In this document: in pieces, positions 38,038 to 48,195 of the stretch | Layout of the letters: each line of letters starts with the position of its first letter | Position numbering within the stretch: position 1 is the first letter of the stretch | Origin: Melastoma dodecandrum | Taxonomy: Eukaryota; Streptophyta; Magnoliopsida; Myrtales; Melastomataceae | NCBI GenBank assembly: GCA_029817715.1 | Contig: JARUPY010000605.1 | Coordinates: forward strand, 3,720,001 to 3,784,000 | Length of the DNA stretch: 64,000 nucleotides | Reading direction: 5' to 3' | The notes under the pieces: generated by a model | Seen by the model: only the letters and a program-made list of their open reading frames with translations | Told to the model about the DNA's origin: nothing | The model's database searches: none | Position numbers and translations under genes: made by a program

Positions 38038-38384
38038 TGAAACGATTCTTCTGGGATTGGTGATCGGAGAAGAACGAGAATGGAAGAAGGGCTGATCGGA
38101 AGGAAGTCAGCCGGGTCTTTTCATTCAGTTAAAGCTCGAAGAGCCCAAGCGGTAACAAACAGAGAAGGAAGGAGACGGTTTAACAGAGTTCAACAACCTT
38201 CTCTTAGTCTACCTAACTTCCTTTTTATAGCTACACTGAGTAACCAATTGTAACTAGCGTCTACATTCAATGAAACTCTACATTACATCTTCACTTGCAC
38301 GCTCAATGCCGCTTCTCTGCCTCCAGCCACAGTCCTCCCTCTGTAACACTGCGTAACGGCTTCCCTCTATTTCTTCGCATATCA
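38038..38384 (-). repeat. Chromovirus 3' LTR
   Basis: This 347-base LTR starts TGAAACG and ends CATATCA on the plus strand, and is almost identical to 43010-43356. Confidence 0.95.
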
Positions 38385-38545
38385 ATCCTTCCCCCTTAAA
38401 ACAAGCTTGGCCCCAAGCTTCTAAGCATCTCCTCCATTCCTGCATCACAGTTCCTGCAACCTTTCTCCTCTCAATCATACCTCCCTCTCATAACACTCTG
38501 CTCCGTGTAATCCGTTCCACCCCCCCTTCAAAAAACAGCTTGTCC

Positions 38546-39967
38546 TCAAGTTGAACTGAAATCAAACGTGGGATATTTTTTTTCCAAATTAGAGAATAGC
38601 TCCCAAGTAGCATCCTGGGGTTCACCATTTGTCCACTGTATTAACAGATAAACCACCCCAACATTGCCTTCCCGAACCAATTTCCTGTCCAGCACTTTAG
38701 CTGGTTCAGCTGTTAAAAGTTGCCGACCATCGACCTCTGGAACAGAACACGCAATAGGAGGCGGCCCTTCATGTTTTCGGAGCAAAGAGACATGAAACAC
38801 AGGATGAACTTTGACATCTGGAGGCAATTGCAGCCGATACGCAACAGGTCCCATTCGTGCAGCCACTGGAAAGGGACCAAAATAGCGAGGAGCTAGCTTG
38901 GCAGAGGATCGATAAGCCATTGTTTTCTGCCGATATGGCTGCAGCTTAACATACACGAGATCACCCACAGCAAAAATCTTATCTGACCGGTGTTTATCTG
39001 CTTGAATCTTCATACGATCTTGGGCGCGTAATAGATGAAAGCGTAGCATCTGCAAACAATCCTCCCGTGCCTTCAATGTGCGATCTACTGTCTCAACCTG
39101 GCAATCTCCCAGAACATACGGTAAGTGCACAGATGGAGGTTGACCATACACAACCTCATAGGGAGTTTTCTGGATTGCGGAATGAAATGTGGTGTTGTAC
39201 CACCATTCAGCCAAAGGAATCCAATGCGCCCATTCCTTTGGTTTCTCCCCTGTCATGCATCGTAAGTACGTCTCCAAACATTTATTAACTATTTCGGATT
39301 GACCATCCGTCTGGGGATGATAACTGGAAGACATCAAAAGATCCACCTGTTGCAACCGGAATAATTCTCTCCAGAAAGTACTGACGAAAATGCGGTCTCT
39401 GTCCGAAACAATAGTTCTTGGCATCCCATGGAGTCTGAATATCTGATCCAAGAACAACTGAGCAACAGTGACAGCCGTGAAAGGGTGACTAAGTAATAGA
39501 AAGTGAGCGTATTTACTTAGTCTATCGACAATAACCAAAATAGTGTCCTTCCCTTTCGATTTCGGTAAACCTTCGATGAAATCCATCGATATATCTATCC
39601 ACACGCTATCGGGTATCGGCAAGGGTTGAAGAAGGCCAGATTTCTTTTGCAACACCGGCTTACATTGCTGGCAAACTGAACAATTCCTAACATAATTGCG
39701 AATGTCTCGTTTTAACTTCTTCCAATAAAACAGAGCAGAGATTCGCTTAGCCGTAGCCTGCATACCCGAATGTCCCCCGGTAGGTGAATCATGTAAGAGG
39801 GAAATGATCTTCTGTCGCAACCCTTCATCACAACCAACTACAAGCTTCCCTTTACGACGCAATTCACCCTGATGCCAAGTATAGTGAGGGCGAGCAAGAC
39901 CACTCTGCAATTGCTGAATCAAAAATTGCAGCTGCGCATCCTGCTGCCAACTAGCTGCAATCTGCAA
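38546..39967 (-). CDS. Chromovirus integrase with chromodomain
   Basis: This open frame of 473 residues overlaps the upstream frame by 49 bases. Zinc-binding region: [12 protein letters not shown], then CSVCQQCK. Catalytic triad: [11 protein letters not shown] (D), [17 protein letters not shown] (D), [16 protein letters not shown] (E). The C-terminal part has [13 protein letters not shown] and HPVFHVSLL, then a chromodomain-like end ([19 protein letters not shown]). Chromodomains in this lineage are thought to guide integration to certain chromatin. The first residue of this frame is not a natural start, so it would be translated only as part of the polyprotein. Confidence 0.92.
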   Translation of the reverse strand: MQIAASWQQDAQLQFLIQQLQSGLARPHYTWHQGELRRKGKLVVGCDEGLRQKIISLLHDSPTGGHSGMQATAKRISALFYWKKLKRDIRNYVRNCSVCQQCKPVLQKKSGLLQPLPIPDSVWIDISMDFIEGLPKSKGKDTILVIVDRLSKYAHFLLLSHPFTAVTVAQLFLDQIFRLHGMPRTIVSDRDRIFVSTFWRELFRLQQVDLLMSSSYHPQTDGQSEIVNKCLETYLRCMTGEKPKEWAHWIPLAEWWYNTTFHSAIQKTPYEVVYGQPPSVHLPYVLGDCQVETVDRTLKAREDCLQMLRFHLLRAQDRMKIQADKHRSDKIFAVGDLVYVKLQPYRQKTMAYRSSAKLAPRYFGPFPVAARMGPVAYRLQLPPDVKVHPVFHVSLLRKHEGPPPIACSVPEVDGRQLLTAEPAKVLDRKLVREGNVGVVYLLIQWTNGEPQDATWELFSNLEKKYPTFDFSST

Positions 39968-42900
39968 TTTAAGTCCGTATTCAACTGTGACAATACTAAA
40001 GACATAAACTCAGCGCTTTGGACCCGAGATAAAGCGTCCGCAGCTGCATTTTCTTTCCCTCGCTTATAGACTACTTCATAATCCAATCCAAGCAACTTAG
40101 GTAAGCATTTACTTTGGAAAGCAGTGGTAATCTTCTGTTCCAACAGATATTTCAGACTGAAATGATCAGTCTTGATCACAAAATGTCTTCCCGTAAGGTA
40201 TGGCTTCCACTTTTCCACAGCGAAGATTACGGCCATCAACTCTTTCTCATAAGTAGAGCTCCCTTGCATCTTAGCTGAAAATGCTTTGCTAATATAAGCA
40301 ATCGGGTGACCTTTCTGTGTCAAGACAGCCCCCATACCTGTCCCCGAAGCGTCCGTTTCAATGACAAACTCTTCAGCAAAGTTAGGAAGAGCAAGGACCG
40401 GAGCTGTGCTCATAGCAAGTTTTAATTGAGCAAAAGCCGCGGTAGCAGCAGCATCCCAACGAAACGCGTTCTTTTTCAATAAATTGGTTAGTGGCTTACT
40501 AATAAGACCATAACCTCGGATAAACTTCCGATAGTAGCCTGTCAAACCCAAGAATCCCCGGAGCTCTTTCACCGTCTTCGGCTCGGGCCAGTCAGCCATT
40601 GCTTGGATCTTATGTGGATCTGTCTGTACACCTTTCGCAGAAATTACATGCCCCAAATATTCTACCTCCGATGCGCCAAAAACACACTTGGACATCTTCG
40701 CATACAAAGTGTGCTGCCGCAAAACAGTCAAGACAGTCCCAACATGACCAACATGCTCCTGTAATGACTTGCTATATATCAGGATGTCATCGAAAAACAC
40801 TAGAACAAACCTTCGAAGGTACGGTCGGAAAATAGAGTTCATGAGATGCTGAAACGTTGAAGGCGCATTGGTCAAGCCAAACGGCATCACTAGAAATTCA
40901 TAGTGGCCCTCATGAGTGCGAAACGCAGTTTTCGGAATGTCATCCAGAGCCATTCTGATTTGCCAGTAGCCGGACCGTAAATCAATCTTGGAAAAGAGAA
41001 CAGCCCCATGAAGTTCATCCAACAATTCCTCTATAATTGGCATTGGAAATTTATCTTTTACCGTAGCTTTGTTCAGCTCTCTATAATCGATGCACAACCG
41101 CCAAGAACCATCTTTTTTCTTTACCATCACAATAGGAGAAGAAAACGCACTCTGACTTGGTCGAATTACCCCTGCCGCTAACATCTCTTTCACCATTGCT
41201 TCAATAGCATCCTTCTGTACCACCGGATATCTATAAGGACGAACATTAATAGGAGAAGTCCCTTCCTTTAGATGTATGGGGTGATCGTGTAACCTACGAG
41301 GTGGTAAGGTGGTCGGTTCTTGAAAGATATCAGCATACTCCTCCAAAATCGTCTGCAATTCAGAACACACCGGTGAGGAAATTGCAGAAGGGTTGTCTGC
41401 GGCTTTAACAGAGACAGCAAACATCTGCACTGGCTGAACATTTTTACAGATAAACGTCTTCAACTCCTTCTCATCCATCCAGTTGATAGAGTCTGGTTTC
41501 CCCCCTCGCAACACATGCTTCCGTCCCTTATATTTGAACTCCATTCGTAACTGTGTGAAATCCCACAGTACTGGTCCAAGAGTGGATAACCATTGAACAC
41601 CTAAAATCATATCACAAGTTCCTAACGAGACCAACATTATATCAGTAGAAAAATTTGTACCCTGCAGCTCCCACTGGAAGGCTTTACACATAAAGCGGCA
41701 GTATACCGTCTCTCCATTGGCTACTGAAACTGCAACCGGATAACTTGGTTTAATCCGGCAGCCTAATCTCTTGGCCGTATTCAAGTCCAAAAAATTATGT
41801 GTACTACCCGAGTCAATTAAAATGTTAAGTCTGCTGCTCTTTACCTTCCCAGTCACCTTCATTGTTTGATACGCAGTGTTGCCAGTAATAGCGTTCAAAG
41901 ATATCAACGGTGGGAACTGGTCTTCATTTGTCTCCTCCGAATCATCCTCTACTCCATCTTCTTCTGGGCTTTCCTCAGTAAGGACTTCCACCCGATGCAG
42001 CTGAGCTTTACATTTATGTCCCGGAGCAAATTTTTCTGGGCAGAAAAAGCAGAGATTCTTAGCTCGCCGTTCTGCAATAAATTCTGGGGTCAACTGCCGT
42101 CTAGTAAATTTGGCCGATTCCGTTGATGGTTTCGGAAAAAGAGCTGGTGTTGATGCAGAAGTATTGTACAGTTTTGTTGTAGATCTCTCAAACAACGGCC
42201 TGCTTCGTTTATGGATGGAAGACAGCAAATTTTCCTGTAAACGAGCTAACGTATATGCATCAGTTAAGGACTGAGGTCGAAACATACGCACTGCCGTCTG
42301 AACCTCCACGCGTAAGCCACTTAGGAAACAACTTAAGGCTTGTTTCTCTGATAAATCCGTGCGTACTAACAAAGCATCAAACTTTTCCTGGTAAACATCA
42401 ATTCCTGCAGCCTCTTCATGTCGCAGACTCATCAACTCAGCCACTGGATCATCATATGGTTGGCCTCCGAATCGAGCCACGACCATCGATTTATACTCTT
42501 CCCAAGTTGGCCACTGATCATTCGAACGTGCTTTCATAATAGATTGGTGCCATATCAAAGCCTTCCCTTCCAGATGTACCGAAACGATTTTGACTCTAAC
42601 ATCCGCCGGAGTAACATCCACATCGAAAAATTGGTCACATTTATAAAGCCAACTTTGCACCTCTTCACCCCGAAATCTAGGGAAGTCTACCTTCGACACC
42701 CGAGTATACGCCGACTGAATACCTCCATGAGATTGTTGACCACCACTTTGAAAACCTCTTTGTTCCCGAGATGGCAGATCCTCCATATCATTCATTCGAA
42801 TATTCATCTCCTGTAGCTGTGTAGTTACTCGCAGCATTGTGTCTCTTTGCGCTCGCATTTCCTCCCGGAACTCCGCCTGTTGTTGTTGCTGCTGTGCGAG

Positions 42901-42972
42901 GAATTCCGTCCAAGATTCCTTCATTGTCTTCTGAAATTCATCCATTGCCAGTTGTGTCTTGGTAACAACCAT
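39919..42972 (-). CDS. Chromovirus gag-protease-reverse transcriptase-RNase H
   Basis: The frame is open from inside the LTR (43014) to 39919; the likely start is the ATG at 42970-42972 ([13 protein letters not shown]), just inside the LTR. In order: Gln-rich coiled coil, capsid ([20 protein letters not shown]), zinc knuckle ([14 protein letters not shown]), protease ([13 protein letters not shown]), reverse transcriptase ([29 protein letters not shown]), RNase H ([30 protein letters not shown]). All key aspartates are present. The frame ends soon after RNase H, where in relatives it continues into integrase; the integrase is found in the next frame from 39967. Confidence 0.93.
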   Translation of the reverse strand: MVVTKTQLAMDEFQKTMKESWTEFLAQQQQQQAEFREEMRAQRDTMLRVTTQLQEMNIRMNDMEDLPSREQRGFQSGGQQSHGGIQSAYTRVSKVDFPRFRGEEVQSWLYKCDQFFDVDVTPADVRVKIVSVHLEGKALIWHQSIMKARSNDQWPTWEEYKSMVVARFGGQPYDDPVAELMSLRHEEAAGIDVYQEKFDALLVRTDLSEKQALSCFLSGLRVEVQTAVRMFRPQSLTDAYTLARLQENLLSSIHKRSRPLFERSTTKLYNTSASTPALFPKPSTESAKFTRRQLTPEFIAERRAKNLCFFCPEKFAPGHKCKAQLHRVEVLTEESPEEDGVEDDSEETNEDQFPPLISLNAITGNTAYQTMKVTGKVKSSRLNILIDSGSTHNFLDLNTAKRLGCRIKPSYPVAVSVANGETVYCRFMCKAFQWELQGTNFSTDIMLVSLGTCDMILGVQWLSTLGPVLWDFTQLRMEFKYKGRKHVLRGGKPDSINWMDEKELKTFICKNVQPVQMFAVSVKAADNPSAISSPVCSELQTILEEYADIFQEPTTLPPRRLHDHPIHLKEGTSPINVRPYRYPVVQKDAIEAMVKEMLAAGVIRPSQSAFSSPIVMVKKKDGSWRLCIDYRELNKATVKDKFPMPIIEELLDELHGAVLFSKIDLRSGYWQIRMALDDIPKTAFRTHEGHYEFLVMPFGLTNAPSTFQHLMNSIFRPYLRRFVLVFFDDILIYSKSLQEHVGHVGTVLTVLRQHTLYAKMSKCVFGASEVEYLGHVISAKGVQTDPHKIQAMADWPEPKTVKELRGFLGLTGYYRKFIRGYGLISKPLTNLLKKNAFRWDAAATAAFAQLKLAMSTAPVLALPNFAEEFVIETDASGTGMGAVLTQKGHPIAYISKAFSAKMQGSSTYEKELMAVIFAVEKWKPYLTGRHFVIKTDHFSLKYLLEQKITTAFQSKCLPKLLGLDYEVVYKRGKENAAADALSRVQSAEFMSLVLSQLNTDLNCRLQLVGSRMRSCNF

Positions 42973-43009
42973 GAGCGTTTTTGGCCAGGACCGGACAACT
43001 GATACCAAT

Positions 43010-43356
43010 TGCAACGATTCTTCTGGGATTGGTGATCGGAGAAGAACGAGAATGGAAGAAGGGCTGATCGGAAGGAAGTCAGCCGGATCTTTTCATTCAG
43101 TTAAAGCTCGAAGAGCCCAAGCGGTAACAAACAGAGAAGGAAGCAGACGGTTTAACAGAGTTCAACAACCTTCTCTTAGTCTACCTAACTTCCTTTTTAT
43201 AGCTACACTGAGTAACCAATTGTAACTAGCGTCTACATTCAATGAAACTCTACATTACATCTTCACTTGCACGCTCAACACCGCTTCTCTGCCTCCAGCC
43301 ACAGTCCTCCCTCTGTAACACTGCGTAACGGCTTCCCTCTATTTCTTCGCATATCA
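43010..43356 (-). repeat. Chromovirus 5' LTR
   Basis: This 347-base LTR is followed on the plus strand by the target duplication GAGGG at 43357-43361. The primer-binding site is adjacent on its left side. Confidence 0.95.
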
Positions 43357-43970
43357 GAGGGACAGTAACTAATCGTGCTTCACCAGAGAAATTTGCCACC
43401 ATAGTGTTATTACAAAAGAAACAAAAAACGTAAGAGAGGACAATGTTTGAACAAAGGGTGGTTGTCCTATTTATAATGCCAGGGACCAGCCGTGATTTTC
43501 TGGATTTTCTAAGATTTTTGTTACCGACGGAGGGTTTGCATCTAATAGCATTCATTTTAAATCAAATCCCGTCGTCGCAATATCAAAAGTTTGAGAGTTG
43601 GGTGAGTCCCACCATCGTTCGATAATCTCGGGGAACATATGTGTCAAGATACATATTTGGAATAGATAACGTCGGATTTTTAATCTTCCACGGATGATAA
43701 GGTGGAATTGAAAGAAAAAAAAATAAAATAAATAAATTATCATATACCACATTCATTCAGGAATGTGTACATATCTCTTGCTCAATTGGATTCTCAATTT
43801 TGTGCACTGCCAAATATTTTCGGTAAGTGATATTACATGCATGGATTTTATAGAGATATGATCTCTCAATGTCTCTAAGAAAAGATATATCTTCCTGGAA
43901 CCTTTTATAAAGACACTTTAATTCTAATCTCTATGCAATATATATACGCATACGAGATACGAATTAAAGT

Positions 43971-44752
43971 TGTGATATTTATAAACATTGAAATTTTATT
44001 AATGTCGAAATAATGTCATCCGGTCCAATAATCATATATTATATTAATCGGTATGATATAAAATATTTTGTACTCATATCTTAGTGTAAAAACAATACAA
44101 CGGGCCCGAGATTATAAAATATTCAAGCCCAACCCACTTATTATTGGGTTTTAAAATTATGGCCTAGCCGATATACTCACCCAATTAAGCCTAACCCAAT
44201 AAAAGAAATAAACTGGGCTTGACCCATACTTCGGCCCAATCCAAAGGCCCTCAAGCTCAGGCCTCTTTGTCCCACATCGGCTAGAGAAAGCACTCAGGGG
44301 TCCTTCGACTCTTTTAAATAAGGAGTGGTCCCGTCCCTTTCATTGGACACAACTTCAAGATGAGAAGCTCCTTCGATAGCGAAGTTGTCGAGCATCCTTT
44401 CATCACGCACTTCGCCCATCTTCTGAAGAGTCTCCAGATCAAGCTTATACAACAACCTTAGTGTTCTTTGCCCATCTTCAGATGAGTCTCCAGATCAAGC
44501 TTCTACAATAGCCCTAGTATTCTTCGCCCATATCCAAAAGACTCTCCAGGTCAAGCTTCTACAGCCCTGGCGATCTTCACCACTTCTGAAGACTCGCCGG
44601 ATTAAGCTTCCACAGCCGCAGTGTCTTCATCAATATATCTCTTTAGAATCAGAGGACTCACGTGCTTTGTTCGTGACTAGAGATTGAACCTACTATATTT
44701 TCAATACGACATTTCCGTTCTATATACAAAACGTGGGATTTTTTTGCTCACA
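43971..44752 (+). repeat. Tat A 3' LTR
   Basis: This is the partner of 26167-27082, about 782 bases. It has fewer intact copies of the 60-base repeat and many substitutions, so the insertion is old. The exact left end is uncertain by about ten bases because of a small insertion near 43975-43985. The right end is fixed by the CCTAA duplication. Confidence 0.85.
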
Positions 44753-45120
44753 CCTAAACCTGAGTAATACACAAAAGGATATTATGAATATCCAGTTCGT
44801 CATGCACAACCAGTCCTTGGAGACAGAAAAGATTCTTTCTATATATATATATTACTAACATGATCGTCCATTGTATTGTAAAATCACAAATGGACCAAGT
44901 GAGCTCAAGGAAAATTACAGTGAAGAACACAACATCTAGTCCAGAGTATGGTATCAAGTACGAACTGAGTCAAATCGCACAGAATAACTCATTCGCTCGA
45001 CCAAACGAGAAACTACAATCACCTTTAGGCCAGAATTCGACAAGAACTCGTTCCCTCTTCTCTTCCCTCGCAATGGCTGCAAACCAAAAACACTAAGAAT
45101 CGAAACAACTCCTTGCATAC

Positions 45121-45327
45121 CGCTCCAATTAACTAAAAGAGGTCGCCGAACGTTTACTGGCACAAACGATAACGGTGGTGCGGGCATGGCCACGAGAGGT
45201 TTGCGAAGCCTGATCAAACAACAACTGCAGTGGAGAAATTGGCACAGACGTCGATGAAGACGTCGGCTTGGGGATAGCACTGGTGTGAACAGAGGTGATG
45301 ATCGGGGGGGAATGACAAAAGCGCCAT
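45121..45327 (-). pseudogene. Probable first exon of the RsmD-like gene, separated by Tat A
   Basis: On the minus strand an ATG at 45325-45327 opens MALLSF, then a run of seven C shifts the frame; the following frame reads ITSVHTSAIPKPTSSSTSVP and ends VIVCASKRS. The Ser/Thr-rich, acid-poor composition is that of a chloroplast transit peptide with a VCAS-like processing region. A GTATGC donor follows at 45119, with one in-frame stop before it. Position and strand fit exon 1 of the gene whose exons 2-7 lie at 22.5-26.1 kb, the two parts being divided exactly by the Tat A element. Identity rests on context; the transit peptide itself is not conserved enough to prove it. Confidence 0.55.
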
Positions 45328-45371
45328 TTTCTCTGGAGCTCTTCGGTAGTGGAAGCTGAACTGACTATCAA

Positions 45372-45751
45372 GGTTTCTCAGAATCCCGATCGTATCTATC
45401 TAAAAATTCCGATAAATACAGCCGTGATTTAATTAAGTTACGTCCGATCCATCGATTCAAAAATTTCGTTCTCGACCCTACCGTATTTAGAAAACCATGC
45501 CGACTGTTATTTGACTGTTATTACCTAAATGCGACGAAGAAGACAATAGGCTTAGTATAAAATTAATTTAAGCTAGTTGGTCCTTAAACTTATGTTTATT
45601 TCATTTTAGTCAAATAGTAATTCCTACTCGCCGGAATGGTCTCCAGAAAACTCGCCCAAGTCATAGGCAAAAGATCGATGCGGCAAAGTGACTGTTTCGT
45701 TAAAGGCGAGCTGGACACGAGGACTCCGCACCAATCTCATCACGCGGCCGT
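45372..45751. other. Spacer between RsmD-like exon 1 and Tat B
   Basis: This should hold the former promoter of the RsmD-like gene. A short plus-strand frame from 45636 (MVSRKLAQVIGKRS) runs into the Tat B LTR and shows no recognisable domain. Confidence 0.35.
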
Positions 45752-46440
45752 TGATGCACATGAATTTCTGGGCTTAGTCATTAGTGGGCTGAAGAAGCAA
45801 AGTTCCGTACAGATACTGTCAACTCCGCTCAAGAAACCCATGTAAGCATTGCTCGAGTGCTCGAGACCGACCTCGCTCGAGAAGCAACTTACCCAGCATA
45901 GCTCGAGACATGAATAGTGTCTCGCAACTCGAAAACTTGGCCAAACCACGTCTACTTTACTTGAAAGGAGCGGGACACGTGGCAAACCCAGAAAGGCCAA
46001 CCAAAACACGACGTGCATGGTCCTACAAAATAGGAATCAGATCGTGCACACGATCTAAGAAGATCCTAGGATGGTTGAACAATCACAACTGCCAGATTCT
46101 GGGATATAAAAGGATCACAACAGAACAAACAAAGCACGAACAACAACAACAACAACTCAAACTTTTATCTTTTATCTTTGGCCCTTTATCCTCCAACCTC
46201 AGCGCCGTCGATTCTGTCCGGTGTTGTTGACGCTCCTCCGCCCAGCCTTGGTGCCGTTGATTCTGTCCGGCATTGCGGTCCATCCTCGGTGCTGTTGATA
46301 ATGTCCGATGCCGTTGACCTGCTATCACCTCGACTCCGCCTTCCAACCTCGGTGTTGTAGATTCTTTCCGGTACCGTCGTCTCCGCCGCTCCACAAGGGT
46401 GAATTCCATTAAAGGAGTTTGCCTCAACCGTCATTCGCCC
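45752..46440 (+). repeat. Tat B 5' LTR, truncated
   Basis: This aligns with 52266 onward, including the TATA-like 'gatataaaaggatcac' at about 46106 and (caa) repeats at 46139-46154. It contains repeats of a 'gccgttgattctgtccgg' unit at 46203-46380. The match ends at 'cattcgccc' (about 46440), after which RNase H coding sequence starts at once, so the U5 end has been deleted. Confidence 0.8.
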
Positions 46441-48011
46441 AAGAGCTAGTGGGGCACTTATTGCATTACACCTTACTCGAGAGCAGAGCAAAAGTTGTGT
46501 TGGTTAAAGACGATTCATAGCTAGTGGTAAATCATGTAACCGGCTTGAGTCTTTGCCACACCCAAGAGCTAAAGAAATACTTAATCCTGACCCAACAACT
46601 AATTAAAAGGTTTCAACAAGTTAATCTAGAGCATGTAGGTCGAGGGGATAACGCAATAGCCAATTCGTTGGCCCTATTGGCGTCTGGATATAAGTCGAAC
46701 GACACATTACAGAAGGAAATAAGAGGTATCATCCCCGAAATCAGTTCACCTATAATCGACGAAAAAGAAAGTGACTCCACTTCCAATCATAAGGTAGACG
46801 TCATGAAAGGAGACCAAGATCGGCTGGTACCTTATGTCAAATTCTTGGAAAACCCTAATTCACAGGTCGAGAGAAAGGTTAAACTAGCAGCTAGACAATA
46901 TGTGCTCCTGGATGGTCTATTGTACAAGAAAACCAAATAATGAGTTTTGTTAAGATGCGTTGACCTGGATGAAGCGGCACCAATCATGCTGGAAACGCAT
47001 GAGGGTATGCGGGACTCATCAGTCAGGAATGAAGATGTTCTGGATGTTCTAAAGGCACAAATTTTATTGGTCATCCATGAAAAAGAATTGTATCGAGATG
47101 GCTAAGGATTGTCGGAAATGCCAAAAGTTTGGAATCATAACTCGAGTTTCGGCAACGGAATTAAATCCAGTAACACAGCAATGGCCATTCAAGTCTTGGG
47201 CTCTAGATATAATCGGAGAAATTAGACCCAATCTAGAAAAGGGGATGCCTATATATTGGTGGCTACGGATTACTTTACCAAGTGGGTGGAAGCCAAAGCT
47301 TATCAGAAAATCGATCAGAAGGAGATCATCGAGTTCATTAGGATAAATGTTATCTTCCTTTTCGGACTCCCACACAATATAGTAGTGGACAACAGAATCG
47401 CATTCAATGGGGAACATATGCAAACGTTCTCGAGAGAGTTTGGCTTCATCATCAATAACTCCTCACCATATTATCCACAGTCCAATGGACAAGCAGAATC
47501 TACCAACGAACTTATTAAAAGTGTAATCCAGAGAATGATTGAAAATAACCCTAGGAGGTGGCATGAAATACTCCTCAAGACGTTATGGGGTCTAAGAGTC
47601 ACCAAAAGGGACAGCACTGGGGAAGCACCTTATAACCTGGTGTATGGGAAAGAAGACATTGTTCCCATTGAGATAAAGTATAAATCTTTTCGAGTCAATC
47701 AAGCAAACCGAGATGTTGGTCGAGAAGAGGAACTTCCTCGAGACAATGAACACCTCGAGAGTTTGCGCACAAAAGCAGCAAACAGAAAGGAAGTTCAGAG
47801 AAGGAGAATGATGAGACATTACCACAAAAGTGTCCATTCCAAAAGCTTTAAGGAAGGAGAACTGGTTAGGAAAATGGTTCTCCTAGTAAGCACTCGAGAT
47901 TATTTCCTCGAGAAATGGTCACCAAATTGGGAAAGTTCGTTTAGAGTTAAGGATGTATTCCCCAAGAACGTATATCATTTAGCTGACTTTGAAGGCGTTC
48001 TCACGAATTAA
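46441..48011 (+). pseudogene. Tat B RNase H end and integrase
   Basis: The RNase H end reads LVVNHVTGL, then LEHVGRGDNAIANSLALLAS (46524-46940). Integrase: zinc-binding region split across frames at about 46.95-47.13 kb (MAKDCRKCQKFG), catalytic core in 47256-48011 with ATDYFTKWVEAKAYQ, GLPHNIVVDNRIAFNG, SSPYYPQSNGQAESTNELI and RRWHEILLKTLWGLRVTKRD, then the C-terminal MVLLVSTRDYFLEKWSPNWE. A stop at 46.94 kb and a frameshift near 47.25 kb inactivate it. The catalytic Asp and Glu are kept. Confidence 0.88.
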
Positions 48012-48195
48012 AAATTGAAGGGAAATATCTGAAACCTTACAAACCAACCATTTGGGAAACTCATAAAGAAATTATAAAGAGGAGATTCCCAAGCTTATGG
48101 ATGCAGTTGGAAGAGTAAGATGGTTTTTTTTAAATAAAATCTATTGCATTAGTACAATCCTCGAGAGGATAACATGTAAACAAAATACATAAAGA

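Larger units (their letters stand above)
38038..43356 (-). mobile_element. Chromovirus (Ty3/Gypsy with chromodomain), young, nested in Tat A
   Basis: Two 347-base LTRs (38038-38384 and 43010-43356) differ at about five positions by eye. GAGGG at 38033-38037 is repeated at 43357-43361. Gag-pol is on the minus strand, and the integrase ends in a chromodomain-like segment, which defines chromoviruses. The primer-binding site TTGGTATCAG lies next to the right LTR at about 43000-43009 (reverse strand). A purine tract (reverse complement of 'tccttccccctt') lies next to the left LTR. A single frameshift at about 39.95 kb divides pol; otherwise the coding region is open. It is the youngest datable insertion here. 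Confidence 0.95.
26167..44752 (+). mobile_element. Tat-type Ty3/Gypsy retrotransposon A with nested chromovirus
   Basis: The left LTR is 26167-27082 and the right LTR about 43971-44752. CCTAA occurs at 26162-26166 and 44753-44757, supporting both ends. Plus-strand order is gag, protease, reverse transcriptase, RNase H plus a second RNase H-like domain, integrase, with an antisense ORF between integrase and the 3' LTR. The duplicated RNase H and the antisense ORF are hallmarks of the Tat lineage. Stops and frameshifts occur in every domain, so it is dead. Removing the 5.3 kb chromovirus at 38038-43356 gives about 13.3 kb for the original element. It split an RsmD-like gene between its first exon (45.1-45.3 kb) and second exon (26.0-26.1 kb). 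Confidence 0.92.

Noticed and set aside
39919..39967. Programmed ribosomal frameshift in the chromovirus
   Set aside because: No canonical slippery heptamer or clear downstream stem; plant chromoviruses usually have one continuous frame, so an indel is simpler.
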